Part shown: one piece after another, positions 14,786 through 21,074 of the stretch | Numbering within the stretch: position 1 is the stretch's first letter | Layout: the number at the start of each line of letters is the position of its first letter | Source: a virus | Reading direction: 5' to 3' (one strand) | IMG/VR virus record: IMGVR_UViG_3300028883_000067 | Coordinates: 1 to 46,854 of that record | DNA: 46,854 nt | Program-made: the position numbers and the translations under genes | Notes under the pieces: model-generated | Databases searched by the model: none | Told to the model about the DNA's origin: nothing | What the model saw: the letters and a program-made list of their open reading frames with translations, nothing else

Positions 14786-14981
14786 CTAACTACTAGTGAA
14801 CCCCAGAGACCTCTTGCGATTTATAGCTGTGTCGAGAACAGCGCCGAAAAACGCAAAAACCGCGATCAAGCCGAACGTGCAGAACGTCAAGCAAACTGCC
14901 AGGATGTAAAACTTGCCGAAGGTTGGATCAAGTGTAAAGAAACCTTACGGTCGGGTTGATGGATAAGGGGAAGAAGGGCAT
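14786..14981 (-). pseudogene. Possible frameshifted small membrane protein
   Basis: An ATG (14979-14981) preceded by GGAGGAGAGGAGAGAG opens a 17-codon frame (MPFFPLSINPTVRFLYT) ending at TGA. The +1 frame downstream is open to 14786 and encodes a clear membrane helix, FYILAVCLTFCTFGLIAVFA, then FFGAVLDTAINRKRSLGF. Together these would make a protein of about 64 residues. The break could be decay, an assembly error or a programmed +1 shift at TTT-C or ACT-TGA. Confidence 0.4.
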
Positions 14982-15321
14982 GACTCACACTCTCTCCTCT
15001 CCTCCATGCGAGATTCGGCGCCATCCGTTCAGGATCAAGGGCGCTTTGAGGGTTAAATGGTAGATTTGACAGGGACATGCGATTAGATAACTACGCTCAA
15101 ATCGGATAACCCCCTCCCCCGCATGTAGATACACACAGGATTCAACGCAACGTTTTGTACGTTATGTTGCGCTTGTGTTGCAAGCCGAGAAGAAATACCG
15201 TGTTGCGAGCGCAGGGTAGGACGCGCAGCGCACCACATCCGACGGGCCGAAAAGCTTTTCAATCGCCGGCCGACCGGTTTCGTGCCGAACGTCGCCTTTG
15301 TTGGTGTGATGCCTCAAAAAT

Positions 15322-15338
15322 CCTACGAGCTAAAATTT
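15322..15338 (+). repeat. 17-bp direct repeat, upstream copy
   Basis: CCTACGAGCTAAAATTT occurs here and, identically, at 16228-16244, exactly bracketing the radical-SAM gene with its promoter. The 10-base core GCTAAAATTT occurs a third time at 17040-17049, ahead of another promoter. Confidence 0.8.
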
Positions 15339-15349
15339 CACTTTTCAGC

Positions 15350-15378
15350 TTGACAACCGCTGAATCGCGTGGTATACT
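15350..15378 (+). promoter_or_regulatory. Promoter of the radical-SAM gene
   Basis: TTGACA (15350-15355), 17-base spacer ending GTGG, TATACT (15373-15378), followed 19 bases later by the ATG with GGAGGAGGT between. Near-perfect sigma-70 consensus. Confidence 0.85.
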
Positions 15379-15397
15379 CCTTGTGGAGGAGGTGATC

Positions 15398-16246
15398 ATG
15401 CGACAGTGGCGGAAGGGCGTGGCGGCGTGGAAGATTGGCGACACGCTGTATTTGTCCGTCGTGTTCACATGGGACGTGAAGAAGGCCGTTGCGGCGGCGA
15501 AGAAGCACAAGGGGCCGGTGGTGGTGGGTGGTCCTGCCGCGATGCTGATGCGCGACCGATTCGACGGGATCGCTGAAGTCCGGCAGATCAGCGAGGATTT
15601 CGAGCCGATCCTGATGCACAACCCGCTGGCGTCCTTCTCGACGCGGGGATGCCCGCGAAAATGCGGGTTCTGCGCCGTACCGCGTATTGAGGGCAAATTC
15701 CGAGAAATATGGCCCTTCAGGGCAGCCCCAATGATGTGCGACAACAACTTCCTGGACTCCACCAGGAAGCATCGCCTGCGTGTGATTCGCAAGCTGAAGC
15801 GTTTTCCGCTGGTGGACTTCAATCAGGGGCTAGATGCCCGTAAATGGACGCCCCTGATAGCCAGCGATATGGCGAACCTGAGGCTGCACGCGCGGTTTGC
15901 CTTCGACCACACCAAAGACGAGATCGCGGTTGTGGACGCGATTCGGCTCTGTCGGGCCAAAACGACCAAAAAGGTGAGTGTGTATGTGTTGATTGGCTAC
16001 AAGGACACCCCGGAGGACGCGCTGCACCGGCTCGAAGTCGTGAGGCGCGAGAAGGCGCTGCCAAACCCGATGCGCTACCAGCCGCTCGACGCGGAGAAGA
16101 AGAACTGCTTCGTCCCGAGCAACTGGCCGGAGGCCGAACTGAAGAAGATGATGCGGTACTACTCGCGTCTGCGTTTTGTTTCGAGGATCCCGTACAAGGA
16201 CTTCGACAACAAGGCGACTCGGGCCACCCTACGAGCTAAAATTTGA
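15398..16246 (+). CDS. Radical SAM enzyme
   Basis: 282 residues. TRGCPRKCGFCAVPR carries the CxxxCxxC cluster that holds the 4Fe-4S centre and cleaves S-adenosylmethionine. The preceding part (VVVGGPAAMLM) resembles the end of a B12-binding-like or Rossmann region seen in some radical SAM proteins. Later segments (LVDFNQGLDARKW, VSVYVLIGYKDTPEDAL) fit the barrel strands of MiaB/Elp3-like radical SAM domains. The ATG at 15398 is chosen because a consensus promoter and GGAGGAGGT precede it; a longer frame runs into the promoter. The gene is flanked by a 17-bp direct repeat and followed by a tRNA, suggesting an acquired cassette. Substrate unknown. Confidence 0.8.
   Translation: MRQWRKGVAAWKIGDTLYLSVVFTWDVKKAVAAAKKHKGPVVVGGPAAMLMRDRFDGIAEVRQISEDFEPILMHNPLASFSTRGCPRKCGFCAVPRIEGKFREIWPFRAAPMMCDNNFLDSTRKHRLRVIRKLKRFPLVDFNQGLDARKWTPLIASDMANLRLHARFAFDHTKDEIAVVDAIRLCRAKTTKKVSVYVLIGYKDTPEDALHRLEVVRREKALPNPMRYQPLDAEKKNCFVPSNWPEAELKKMMRYYSRLRFVSRIPYKDFDNKATRATLRAKI
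16228..16244 (+). repeat. 17-bp direct repeat, downstream copy
   Basis: Identical to 15322-15338. It overlaps the last five sense codons of the radical-SAM gene and ends seven bases before the tRNA, as expected if the gene was inserted or duplicated as a unit. Confidence 0.8.
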
Positions 16247-16250
16247 GATT

Positions 16251-16326
16251 GGCCCTGTGGCTCAACTGGCAGAGCGGCTCCTTCGTAACGAGCGGGTTGC
16301 AGGTTCGACTCCTGCCGGGGCCTCCA
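16251..16326 (+). tRNA. tRNA-Thr (anticodon CGT) with encoded CCA
   Basis: A 76-base cloverleaf. The acceptor GGCCCTG pairs with CGGGGCC (one T-G). The D arm GCTC/GAGC has AACTGGCA as its loop. The anticodon arm GCTCC-TTCGTAA-CGAGC carries CGT at 16284-16286, reading ACG (Thr). The T arm is GCAGG-TTCGACT-CCTGC, the discriminator is T, and CCA is encoded. The only defect is a C-C mismatch at the base of the anticodon loop (31/39). Phage tRNAs commonly support late-gene codon use. Confidence 0.85.
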
Positions 16327-16501
16327 AGCCGACCAGAATAAGGCCCATTGCAAGATAGTCGTGACCATTCTGCGGGGTGCCGGAAGTTTGGTCAAGGTTG
16401 CTTGACTTGACGTTGCCGCTCGCAAAGGCAGGTTTCCTTAGTCCTGCCGGCGGATAGCATCAAGTACCGACGTTACGGAACGTCGTCACAGTCTGTGATA
16501 T
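16327..16501 (+). other. Non-coding stretch with strong hairpins and a palindrome
   Basis: No credible gene. Contains the hairpins GTCAAG-GTTG-CTTGAC (16391-16406), GGCAGG ... CCTGCC (16427-16448) and CGACGTT-ACGG-AACGTCG (16468-16485), then the palindrome TCACAGTCTGTGA (16486-16498). None is followed by a T-run, so these are not textbook terminators. They may process the tRNA transcript, form a small RNA, or act as an operator for the promoter at 16553-16581. Confidence 0.5.
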
Positions 16502-16561
16502 CAAGATTTCTCATATTTCCTCTTGACAACCCAAGATTTCTCATATTTCCTCTTGACAACC
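16502..16561 (+). repeat. Perfect 30-bp tandem duplication carrying -35 boxes
   Basis: Two identical 30-base units (16502-16531 and 16532-16561), each starting CAAGATTTCTCATATTT and ending TCTTGACAACC. Each unit contains a TTGACA box, but only the second has a correctly spaced -10 box. Confidence 0.9.
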
Positions 16562-16581
16562 TCCGAATTTGGTTGTATATT
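16553..16581 (+). promoter_or_regulatory. Promoter of the small basic-protein operon
   Basis: TTGACA (16553-16558), 17-base spacer, TATATT (16576-16581), followed by GGAGGAGGAGG. The -35 box lies in the second tandem repeat unit, with the TCACAGTCTGTGA palindrome about 55 bases upstream. Confidence 0.8.
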
Positions 16582-16599
16582 ACTACTGGAGGAGGAGGC

Positions 16600-16758
16600 G
16601 TGATAACGGAAGCGGAGATACGGGCCAAGGGCAGCAGGCCATGCGAAGAAAGGGGAGAAATAACATGGCGCGCAATCGAAGAGGCAAACGGGACGGCACG
16701 GGGCCGCACAAGGACAGCTACCAGCGCCGCAAGTACGGCAAGGGCAAGCGACGCATGA
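16600..16758 (+). CDS. Possible overlapping 52-residue ORF (GTG start)
   Basis: GTG right after GGAGGAGGAGGC, beginning ITEAEIRAKGSRPCEERGEI. Its C-terminal half is low-complexity Thr/Ala/Arg and overlaps the basic protein in another frame. The strong site suggests translation of at least the start; it might be a leader that couples to the next gene. Confidence 0.3.
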   Translation: MITEAEIRAKGSRPCEERGEITWRAIEEANGTARGRTRTATSAASTARASDA

Positions 16759-16784
16759 GGGGCATCAAATGTCCGCGTCGCTGA
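16665..16784 (+). CDS. 39-residue very basic protein
   Basis: MARNRRGKRDGTGPHKDSYQ and then Arg/Lys-rich GKGKRRMRGIKCPRR. The type occurs in many phages, usually unannotated. AAGGGGAG lies eight bases before the ATG. A net charge this high suggests nucleic-acid binding. Confidence 0.65.
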   Translation: MARNRRGKRDGTGPHKDSYQRRKYGKGKRRMRGIKCPRR

Positions 16785-16840
16785 TGCTGACGTTCCTGCG
16801 GCTCATGTTCATGTTCTGCTTGAAGAAGTGCGATGCCTGA
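16769..16840 (+). CDS. Possible 23-residue hydrophobic micro-protein
   Basis: ATG after GAGGGG, encoding SASLMLTFLRLMFMFCLKKC, a short hydrophobic helix with a basic end. Overlaps both neighbours by a few bases. Confidence 0.35.
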   Translation: MSASLMLTFLRLMFMFCLKKCDA

Positions 16841-17018
16841 CGCCTCAGAGAACCCCGACAAGAACGCGCAGAGCCGCCTCATTGAGGACGTGGAAGCGCG
16901 CCTCGACTACTTCCGCAGAGAGTACGACCTGACGTACTGCAAGGCGGTTGGCGCGCTGGAGATCGTCAAGGAGGGCATACTGCTGGAGCTTTTCTCGACC
17001 TGTTCTGAGGATGACTGA
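16833..17018 (+). CDS. Hypothetical 61-residue acidic protein
   Basis: Helical protein (VEARLDYFRREYDLTYCKAV, then LEIVKEGILLELF) overlapping the micro-ORF by eight bases. No family recognised. Confidence 0.55.
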   Translation: MPDASENPDKNAQSRLIEDVEARLDYFRREYDLTYCKAVGALEIVKEGILLELFSTCSEDD

Positions 17019-17072
17019 CGCTGCCTTATTGTGCATCGTGCTAAAATTTTGTGCATTTTTTTGTAAAATAAC

Positions 17073-17101
17073 TTGACAAACACCACAAAATGTGGTATGT
17101 T
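17073..17101 (+). promoter_or_regulatory. Promoter of the glycan cassette, with palindromic spacer
   Basis: TTGACA (17073-17078), 17-base spacer, TATGTT (17096-17101). The spacer includes the perfect dyad CCACAAAATGTGG (17083-17095), placed where a bound repressor would block RNA polymerase. GCTAAAATTT and an AT-rich tract precede it. Confidence 0.75.
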
Positions 17102-17107
17102 TCCAAT

Positions 17108-17327
17108 AGATGCGGGCGTTGGCTGTTGACGGATGGCCGGCCTCGCTTAAAGGGCCGATGAGGCCCTGGCTATAGCCCGGCAGCGTCAGCCGGCTTGGGG
17201 TGTGGGCCTACAAGGCCCGGCGACAGGAGCTTGGTTTGTGGGTCCGACCCACAAACGGCACCCAACGCCTCCGTGTGACGCGGGACTGCGCAGCCCTGCG
17301 GAGGCAGATGCTCAGGAGACCGCCTTC
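17108..17327 (+). ncRNA. Structured leader RNA (riboswitch-like)
   Basis: About 220 untranslated bases between the promoter and the GTG of the fusion gene. A long-range stem GGCGTTGG (17114-17121) with CCAACGCC (17262-17269) encloses local hairpins: GGCCTC...GAGGCC, CCGGC-AGCGTCA-GCCGG, GGGCC-TACAA-GGCCC and TTTGTGGGT-CCG-ACCCACAAA. The 3' strand of the closing stem shares bases with a competing stem GCCTCCG...CGGAGGC just before the start, an arrangement seen in riboswitch expression platforms. CAGGAGACC before the start resembles a B12 box, but the other cobalamin-riboswitch core blocks are missing. Class unknown. Confidence 0.55.
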
Positions 17328-19163
17328 GTGGCGTTTAGCGATTGTGTTCTGATGCGCAATGCGGCCGGCCGAGAGGTTCTTGCGGCCGACGAAGATGTGG
17401 AGTCGCTGAAGGATTTGGGCTTTGTAGCCTGTGGGGGCCGCGGCGCCGATATCCCAAGAACCATCACCCCTCCGCGTGCCACAAAACCGGCCCCGGCCCC
17501 CGCCATTTCCTGCAAGATTCCCCAGACGCTCGTTGAGATCGACCCGTCAAGCGCCTGCACTCGTCGGTGCCCTTTTTGTGACCCCGGAATACCGAAAGGC
17601 CGTCGGGCGAAGCGTCGCTTTTTGAGTCTCCGGGTCCACAACAAGATGATTAACAAGTTGGCGGCGGCTGGGTTCGATCAGAGAGAGAGTCAGGTATGTT
17701 ACTGTGGTCATGGGGAGCCGTTTCTACATCCGAACATCATTGAAATGATGCGTTACACCCGAAGAGTTCTCCCGAACGCGAGACTGACGGCGTTTACCAA
17801 TGGTGATCCGTTTCGGGCGGAGCGCGGGGTGGAGATGCTGTGCGCTCTGGAGGCGCTGGACATTGACGTGCTGGTCTGGAGCGTTTACGGCGACCGCGGC
17901 AGGCCGGACAGCACAACGCGCGAGTTTCCAAAGCAAGTGCGGGCCTCCAGCCTGGACCCCGGGCGTGTGCATGTTAACGATTACGTCGGCGGCCTGGAGG
18001 GGGCGTCCAGCCGGTCTGGCACGGTCTGTAGGCCGCGCAACGCTTTCCGGTCAGACCCGTGCGAGTTTCCGTCCAAGAAGCTCTTTCTAGCTGCCGAGGG
18101 CTATTGGCTTTTGTGTTGTGAGGATTATGGACAGCGAGTTCGTTTTAGCGGCAGGCTGGGGCCGGTGGAGCTAAACAAAGACCGCAAGTTTGTTTCTGCC
18201 AAGTCCCTTGCGTCCGAAGGGCGCCGCAAGGAGGGGTTGATTTGCCGTGTTTGCGACCGCTGCGGCAGTGCCCCAGATGGATACAGGCACGTTCCCCTTT
18301 TGGTTGGCAGTCGCTTCTGGCCGCCCCCGCCCCCCGCGATTCCGAAGGTTGGCGGGCGCCGGTTGGTGGTTTTGGCGACCAACTGGCGCTGGCAGGACCA
18401 CGCTCTTGCCGCCATCGACGCAATCGAAGCTGCGTCTACGATGCGCGGCCGGCTGATGCTGTTGTGGAACGACGATGAACACCCGAAGTGTCCGCCCGCA
18501 TTACGCAGAAAAAACGTCATTGTCAAGGAGTTTCCGGGGTCGCTTGGCTGGTGCGGCATCAGTCGGGGTATCAGCTATGCTTTGCGGTATGCCGTAAAGA
18601 AGGGTTATGGATGGGTTGTAAAGATCGACACCGACACGGCCATTCTGCGGAAGGGGTGGGACGCTTGCTTGTGCGCGGAGTGCGCACCAAACGAGCAGAT
18701 TGGGACGCTGATGGATGCGGCGCTTGTCGGACAGATTCCAAACAATTCCGACGGGCTGGATGACGGCTTGTTTATGCACTCTTTGGCGAAGTTTTGCAGA
18801 TGGAGTCGTGGTTTCGTTCGCCAGTGGAGACGCCGATGGGACCACATCCAAGGTGGCTGCTACGTGATTGGGATAGAGGCCCTGCGAAGAATTGAACGTG
18901 TTGTGGGTTTGGGTGCGCAGGATCAAGAAGCTTTGCAGGACGGTGAACGTGTTGGCGAGGACGTGTACCTGGACACAAAGTGTAAGGTTGCCGGCGTCCC
19001 ACAACGGGACTCCATGTTGTGCAGGATTTGGTTTCGGATGCACGGAACGGGGGAGCTTTCCATAGAACAGGTACGACACCAGCGGGATAACGTCGGGGCA
19101 GTGGTGTTGCACCCAATCAAGAACCTCGATACGTTGCGCGTTTTAGCAGAGGAGATTGTTTGA
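17328..19163 (+). CDS. Radical SAM/SPASM protein fused to a GT-A glycosyltransferase
   Basis: 611 residues from a GTG with AGGAG nine bases upstream; a longer frame from GTG 17202 would run through the structured leader. Residues 65-200 form a radical SAM domain: CTRRCPFC (77-84) binds the 4Fe-4S cluster and CGHGEPFLHPN (126-136) is the SAM-contact strand. Cys-rich 234-312 (CRPRNAF, LLCCEDYG, CRVCDRCG) looks like a SPASM auxiliary-cluster region. Residues about 345-600 resemble a nucleotide-sugar glycosyltransferase, with KIDTDTA (432-438) as the DxD metal site. A joint peptide- or sugar-modifying role is inferred. First gene of a five-gene overlapping operon. Confidence 0.75.
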   Translation: MAFSDCVLMRNAAGREVLAADEDVESLKDLGFVACGGRGADIPRTITPPRATKPAPAPAISCKIPQTLVEIDPSSACTRRCPFCDPGIPKGRRAKRRFLSLRVHNKMINKLAAAGFDQRESQVCYCGHGEPFLHPNIIEMMRYTRRVLPNARLTAFTNGDPFRAERGVEMLCALEALDIDVLVWSVYGDRGRPDSTTREFPKQVRASSLDPGRVHVNDYVGGLEGASSRSGTVCRPRNAFRSDPCEFPSKKLFLAAEGYWLLCCEDYGQRVRFSGRLGPVELNKDRKFVSAKSLASEGRRKEGLICRVCDRCGSAPDGYRHVPLLVGSRFWPPPPPAIPKVGGRRLVVLATNWRWQDHALAAIDAIEAASTMRGRLMLLWNDDEHPKCPPALRRKNVIVKEFPGSLGWCGISRGISYALRYAVKKGYGWVVKIDTDTAILRKGWDACLCAECAPNEQIGTLMDAALVGQIPNNSDGLDDGLFMHSLAKFCRWSRGFVRQWRRRWDHIQGGCYVIGIEALRRIERVVGLGAQDQEALQDGERVGEDVYLDTKCKVAGVPQRDSMLCRIWFRMHGTGELSIEQVRHQRDNVGAVVLHPIKNLDTLRVLAEEIV

Positions 19164-19765
19164 TGTACGCCGAAACGGACCAAGAAGAGCAGTTCATTCT
19201 CGATAATCTTCCGGGACCGACCGGGTGGTTCATTGACGTGGGTGCCTTCGACGGAGTGACGAAGAGCGCGACCAGACGCCTTTGGGAGCTTGGGTGGTCA
19301 GGTGTCCTGGTGGAGCCGTCCCCGGAGGCGTTCATCAAGCTTTCCCAGAACTATCCGGATCGCAAGCGCGTGTCCCTGCTGAACGCGCCGGTCCTACCAG
19401 AGCGTCGGATCGTGCAGTTTTATGATGCGGGTGGGCATGGGGTGGATTCGGTAGACATGCGACACGTTGCAGCCTTTCGGAAATCTGGCGCGCAGTTCAG
19501 GAAGCACTACGCGGTTAGCGTCGCTCCGGCAGAGATTCTGGAAGCGTGGGGACCGCAGCGATGGCGTTTCCTGAACATAGATGCCGAGGGGGTTTCGACG
19601 GATATTCTGAGGGCGTTTCTTCGGGAGGGTGTTCCAACCCTGGACGTGGTTTGCGTGGAGACAGAGAACCGCAAGGGCGAGATTGTGGACGCGATGAACG
19701 TTGCCGGCTTTACGCTTGGCCTGGAGACGCAGTACAACCTCCTGTTCAGTCGAGGAAACCAGTGA
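19163..19765 (+). CDS. FkbM-family methyltransferase
   Basis: 200 residues. FIDVGAFDGVTKSATRRLW is the S-adenosylmethionine-binding loop, GVLVEPSPEAF the acidic ribose-binding strand, and FLNIDAEGVSTDIL the conserved FkbM motif. These enzymes O-methylate sugars of natural products and surface glycans. ATG overlaps the previous stop (TGATG), site GAGGAG. Confidence 0.85.
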   Translation: MYAETDQEEQFILDNLPGPTGWFIDVGAFDGVTKSATRRLWELGWSGVLVEPSPEAFIKLSQNYPDRKRVSLLNAPVLPERRIVQFYDAGGHGVDSVDMRHVAAFRKSGAQFRKHYAVSVAPAEILEAWGPQRWRFLNIDAEGVSTDILRAFLREGVPTLDVVCVETENRKGEIVDAMNVAGFTLGLETQYNLLFSRGNQ

Positions 19766-20454
19766 AGCGCATCAAGCAATACGGCCTTCAGCGCAGCGGA
19801 ACAAACTACACCAAGTTTCTGCTGGACAGAAACTATGATGTGGATGTTCTGACGGAGCGCGGGGGCCAAAAGCACGGGCACTATGCGTTGGATGCGTCTG
19901 GGTTGGAGGTGGACGCGGTTGTTGTGACAGTCAAGAATCCGTTTGCTTGGTTGGTGTCGATGTTTAACTTCCTGAACTCGCTTGCCAGCGAAAGATACAG
20001 GCATCCGGAGGATTGGGACGACTTTCTTTGCGGCGAATTTCTTTCTCCGCAACCGTCGAGCGTGCTGTTTTTCGACAATCCCGCCGAGTGTTGGTCCAAG
20101 ATGAATCGGCATTGGTTGTCCATTTACGACCCAAGCGTCAGTGTTGTTGTAATCACAAGATACGAGGACTTGCTGGCGAGCCCCGAGGAAGAAACGAACA
20201 GAATCGCCACAATGGTTGGCTTGGAACGTAGGGCCGCACCATTCGAGGTGCCGACGATGCAGTTGGCGCACTATCTTCGCAAAAACGAAACGCAAGACTG
20301 GCCCGCGTTCCAGACGAAAGACAAGTTTGCCAGAAAGACGTACTATCTGAACGAAGAGTACGCTGCTCACTTTTCGGACACGCATCTTCGGTTTGTGGGA
20401 GGCTATCTCAATTCTGCGCTGCTGGGCGCTCTTGGGTATCGGGAGGCCCTGTGA
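19762..20454 (+). CDS. Sulfotransferase-family protein
   Basis: 230 residues, GTG start overlapping the previous stop. YGLQRSGTNYTKFLL (7-21) is the N-terminal phosphosulfate-binding loop of PAPS-dependent sulfotransferases. VVVTVKNPFAWLVSMFNF corresponds to the second strand-helix, and VVVITRYEDLLASPEEE to the 'RYEDL' region preceding the 3'-phosphate site. Predicted to place sulfate on a carbohydrate or protein. Base composition is low for this genome (20101-20160 is 26/60 G+C), consistent with recent transfer. Confidence 0.8.
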   Translation: MKRIKQYGLQRSGTNYTKFLLDRNYDVDVLTERGGQKHGHYALDASGLEVDAVVVTVKNPFAWLVSMFNFLNSLASERYRHPEDWDDFLCGEFLSPQPSSVLFFDNPAECWSKMNRHWLSIYDPSVSVVVITRYEDLLASPEEETNRIATMVGLERRAAPFEVPTMQLAHYLRKNETQDWPAFQTKDKFARKTYYLNEEYAAHFSDTHLRFVGGYLNSALLGALGYREAL

Positions 20455-21074
20455 ACATTGCTGTTGTGGGGAATGGTGCGAGCGCGAGAAACTATGCGCC
20501 CGAGATTGATGGGGCGGATTTTGTGGTGCGTATGACAGAAGGCCACATTGCGCATCGCTTCTGTTCGGGGTCGCGCGTTGACGCATATGCTTGGTACGGA
20601 CATGAGCTTCACGCGATGATGCCCCTTCGGTTTATGGCAGAGGCGCGCGAGTTCTGGCACACCGTGCCAAGCGAGCGTCCGCACGGCAGGCCAGAGGTTG
20701 CGCGCGACAGAATCAAGACCGTTCTTCGGCACTTGGGAGGGCGGACGCTGCGCGTGATTTCGCAGGCTGAGTATGACGCCCTGACGGCAGAGTTGGCCGA
20801 GCAATACATGGACGCCAAAAGCCCGTCTACTGGACTCGTGACACTTCATATGGCGCTTGCGCGCGCTCCAGATCGAGTTGATCTATATGGTTACGACGCG
20901 ACTACGCGAGGCCAGCCAGGGTGGGGCAACGAGGCTATCGGGTGGCCGGATAAAGACCCTCATCCGTTTCTTGCCGAGAAGCGTATGATACGCGATCTCG
21001 TGCAAACGGGGAAGTGGCTCAGAAAACCCGCCCCACCCGTTGCTTGGCACGCGATGCCGGAGGTGCCAGAATGA
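20451..21074 (+). CDS. Sialyltransferase-like glycosyltransferase (GT29-like)
   Basis: 207 residues, GTG start overlapping the previous stop as GTGA. NIAVVGNGASARNYAPEIDG with DFVVRMTEG resembles the large sialyl motif region of GT29 enzymes. SPSTGLVTLHMALARAPDRV resembles the small sialyl motif, and the His/Glu residues near HPFLAEKRMI resemble the terminal motif. It is followed by a CMP-sialate-synthetase-like gene, which supports use of a CMP-activated nonulosonate. Some relatives are annotated only as 'glycosyltransferase family 29'. Confidence 0.75.
   Translation: MNIAVVGNGASARNYAPEIDGADFVVRMTEGHIAHRFCSGSRVDAYAWYGHELHAMMPLRFMAEAREFWHTVPSERPHGRPEVARDRIKTVLRHLGGRTLRVISQAEYDALTAELAEQYMDAKSPSTGLVTLHMALARAPDRVDLYGYDATTRGQPGWGNEAIGWPDKDPHPFLAEKRMIRDLVQTGKWLRKPAPPVAWHAMPEVPE

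Larger units (their letters stand above)
14268..15349. other. Intergenic control region between early and late transcription
   Basis: About 1.1 kb between divergent transcription units. It holds an AT-rich island (about 14577-14690) with a TATAAT promoter, a 17-base imperfect palindrome, three ATTGTnA half-sites (from 14585, 14593 and 14624), a GAGCGAGCG-type palindromic stretch (about 14712-14732), a possible frameshifted membrane-protein gene and a CGCAAC/GTTGCG inverted repeat (about 15147-15171). Longer frames here lack ribosome sites. In a genome this GC-rich, the AT-rich island is a candidate replication origin, but no iteron array is visible. Confidence 0.5.

Noticed and set aside
14887-15078. 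63-residue minus-strand ORF in the control region
   Set aside because: No ribosome site at its start; a better initiated frame overlaps it.
15155-15397. N-terminal extension of the radical-SAM gene
   Set aside because: It spans the consensus promoter; the ATG at 15398 has GGAGGAGGT.
16381-16470. Second tRNA-like element after tRNA-Thr
   Set aside because: The apparent T arm has a 10-base loop without TTCGA, and no D or anticodon arms fit.
16502-16561. CRISPR-like repeat
   Set aside because: Only two back-to-back units without spacers and with promoter elements inside.
17281-17327. Cobalamin riboswitch, because CAGGAGACC resembles the B12 box
   Set aside because: The other conserved cores (GGGAA, GGTG..A.TCC and CCCGC.ACTGT) are not found, and AGGAG serves as the ribosome site, so the match may be chance.
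17202-17327. N-terminal extension of the radical-SAM fusion from GTG 17202
   Set aside because: It would translate through perfect hairpins, and the extension looks unlike protein; a good site precedes GTG 17328.
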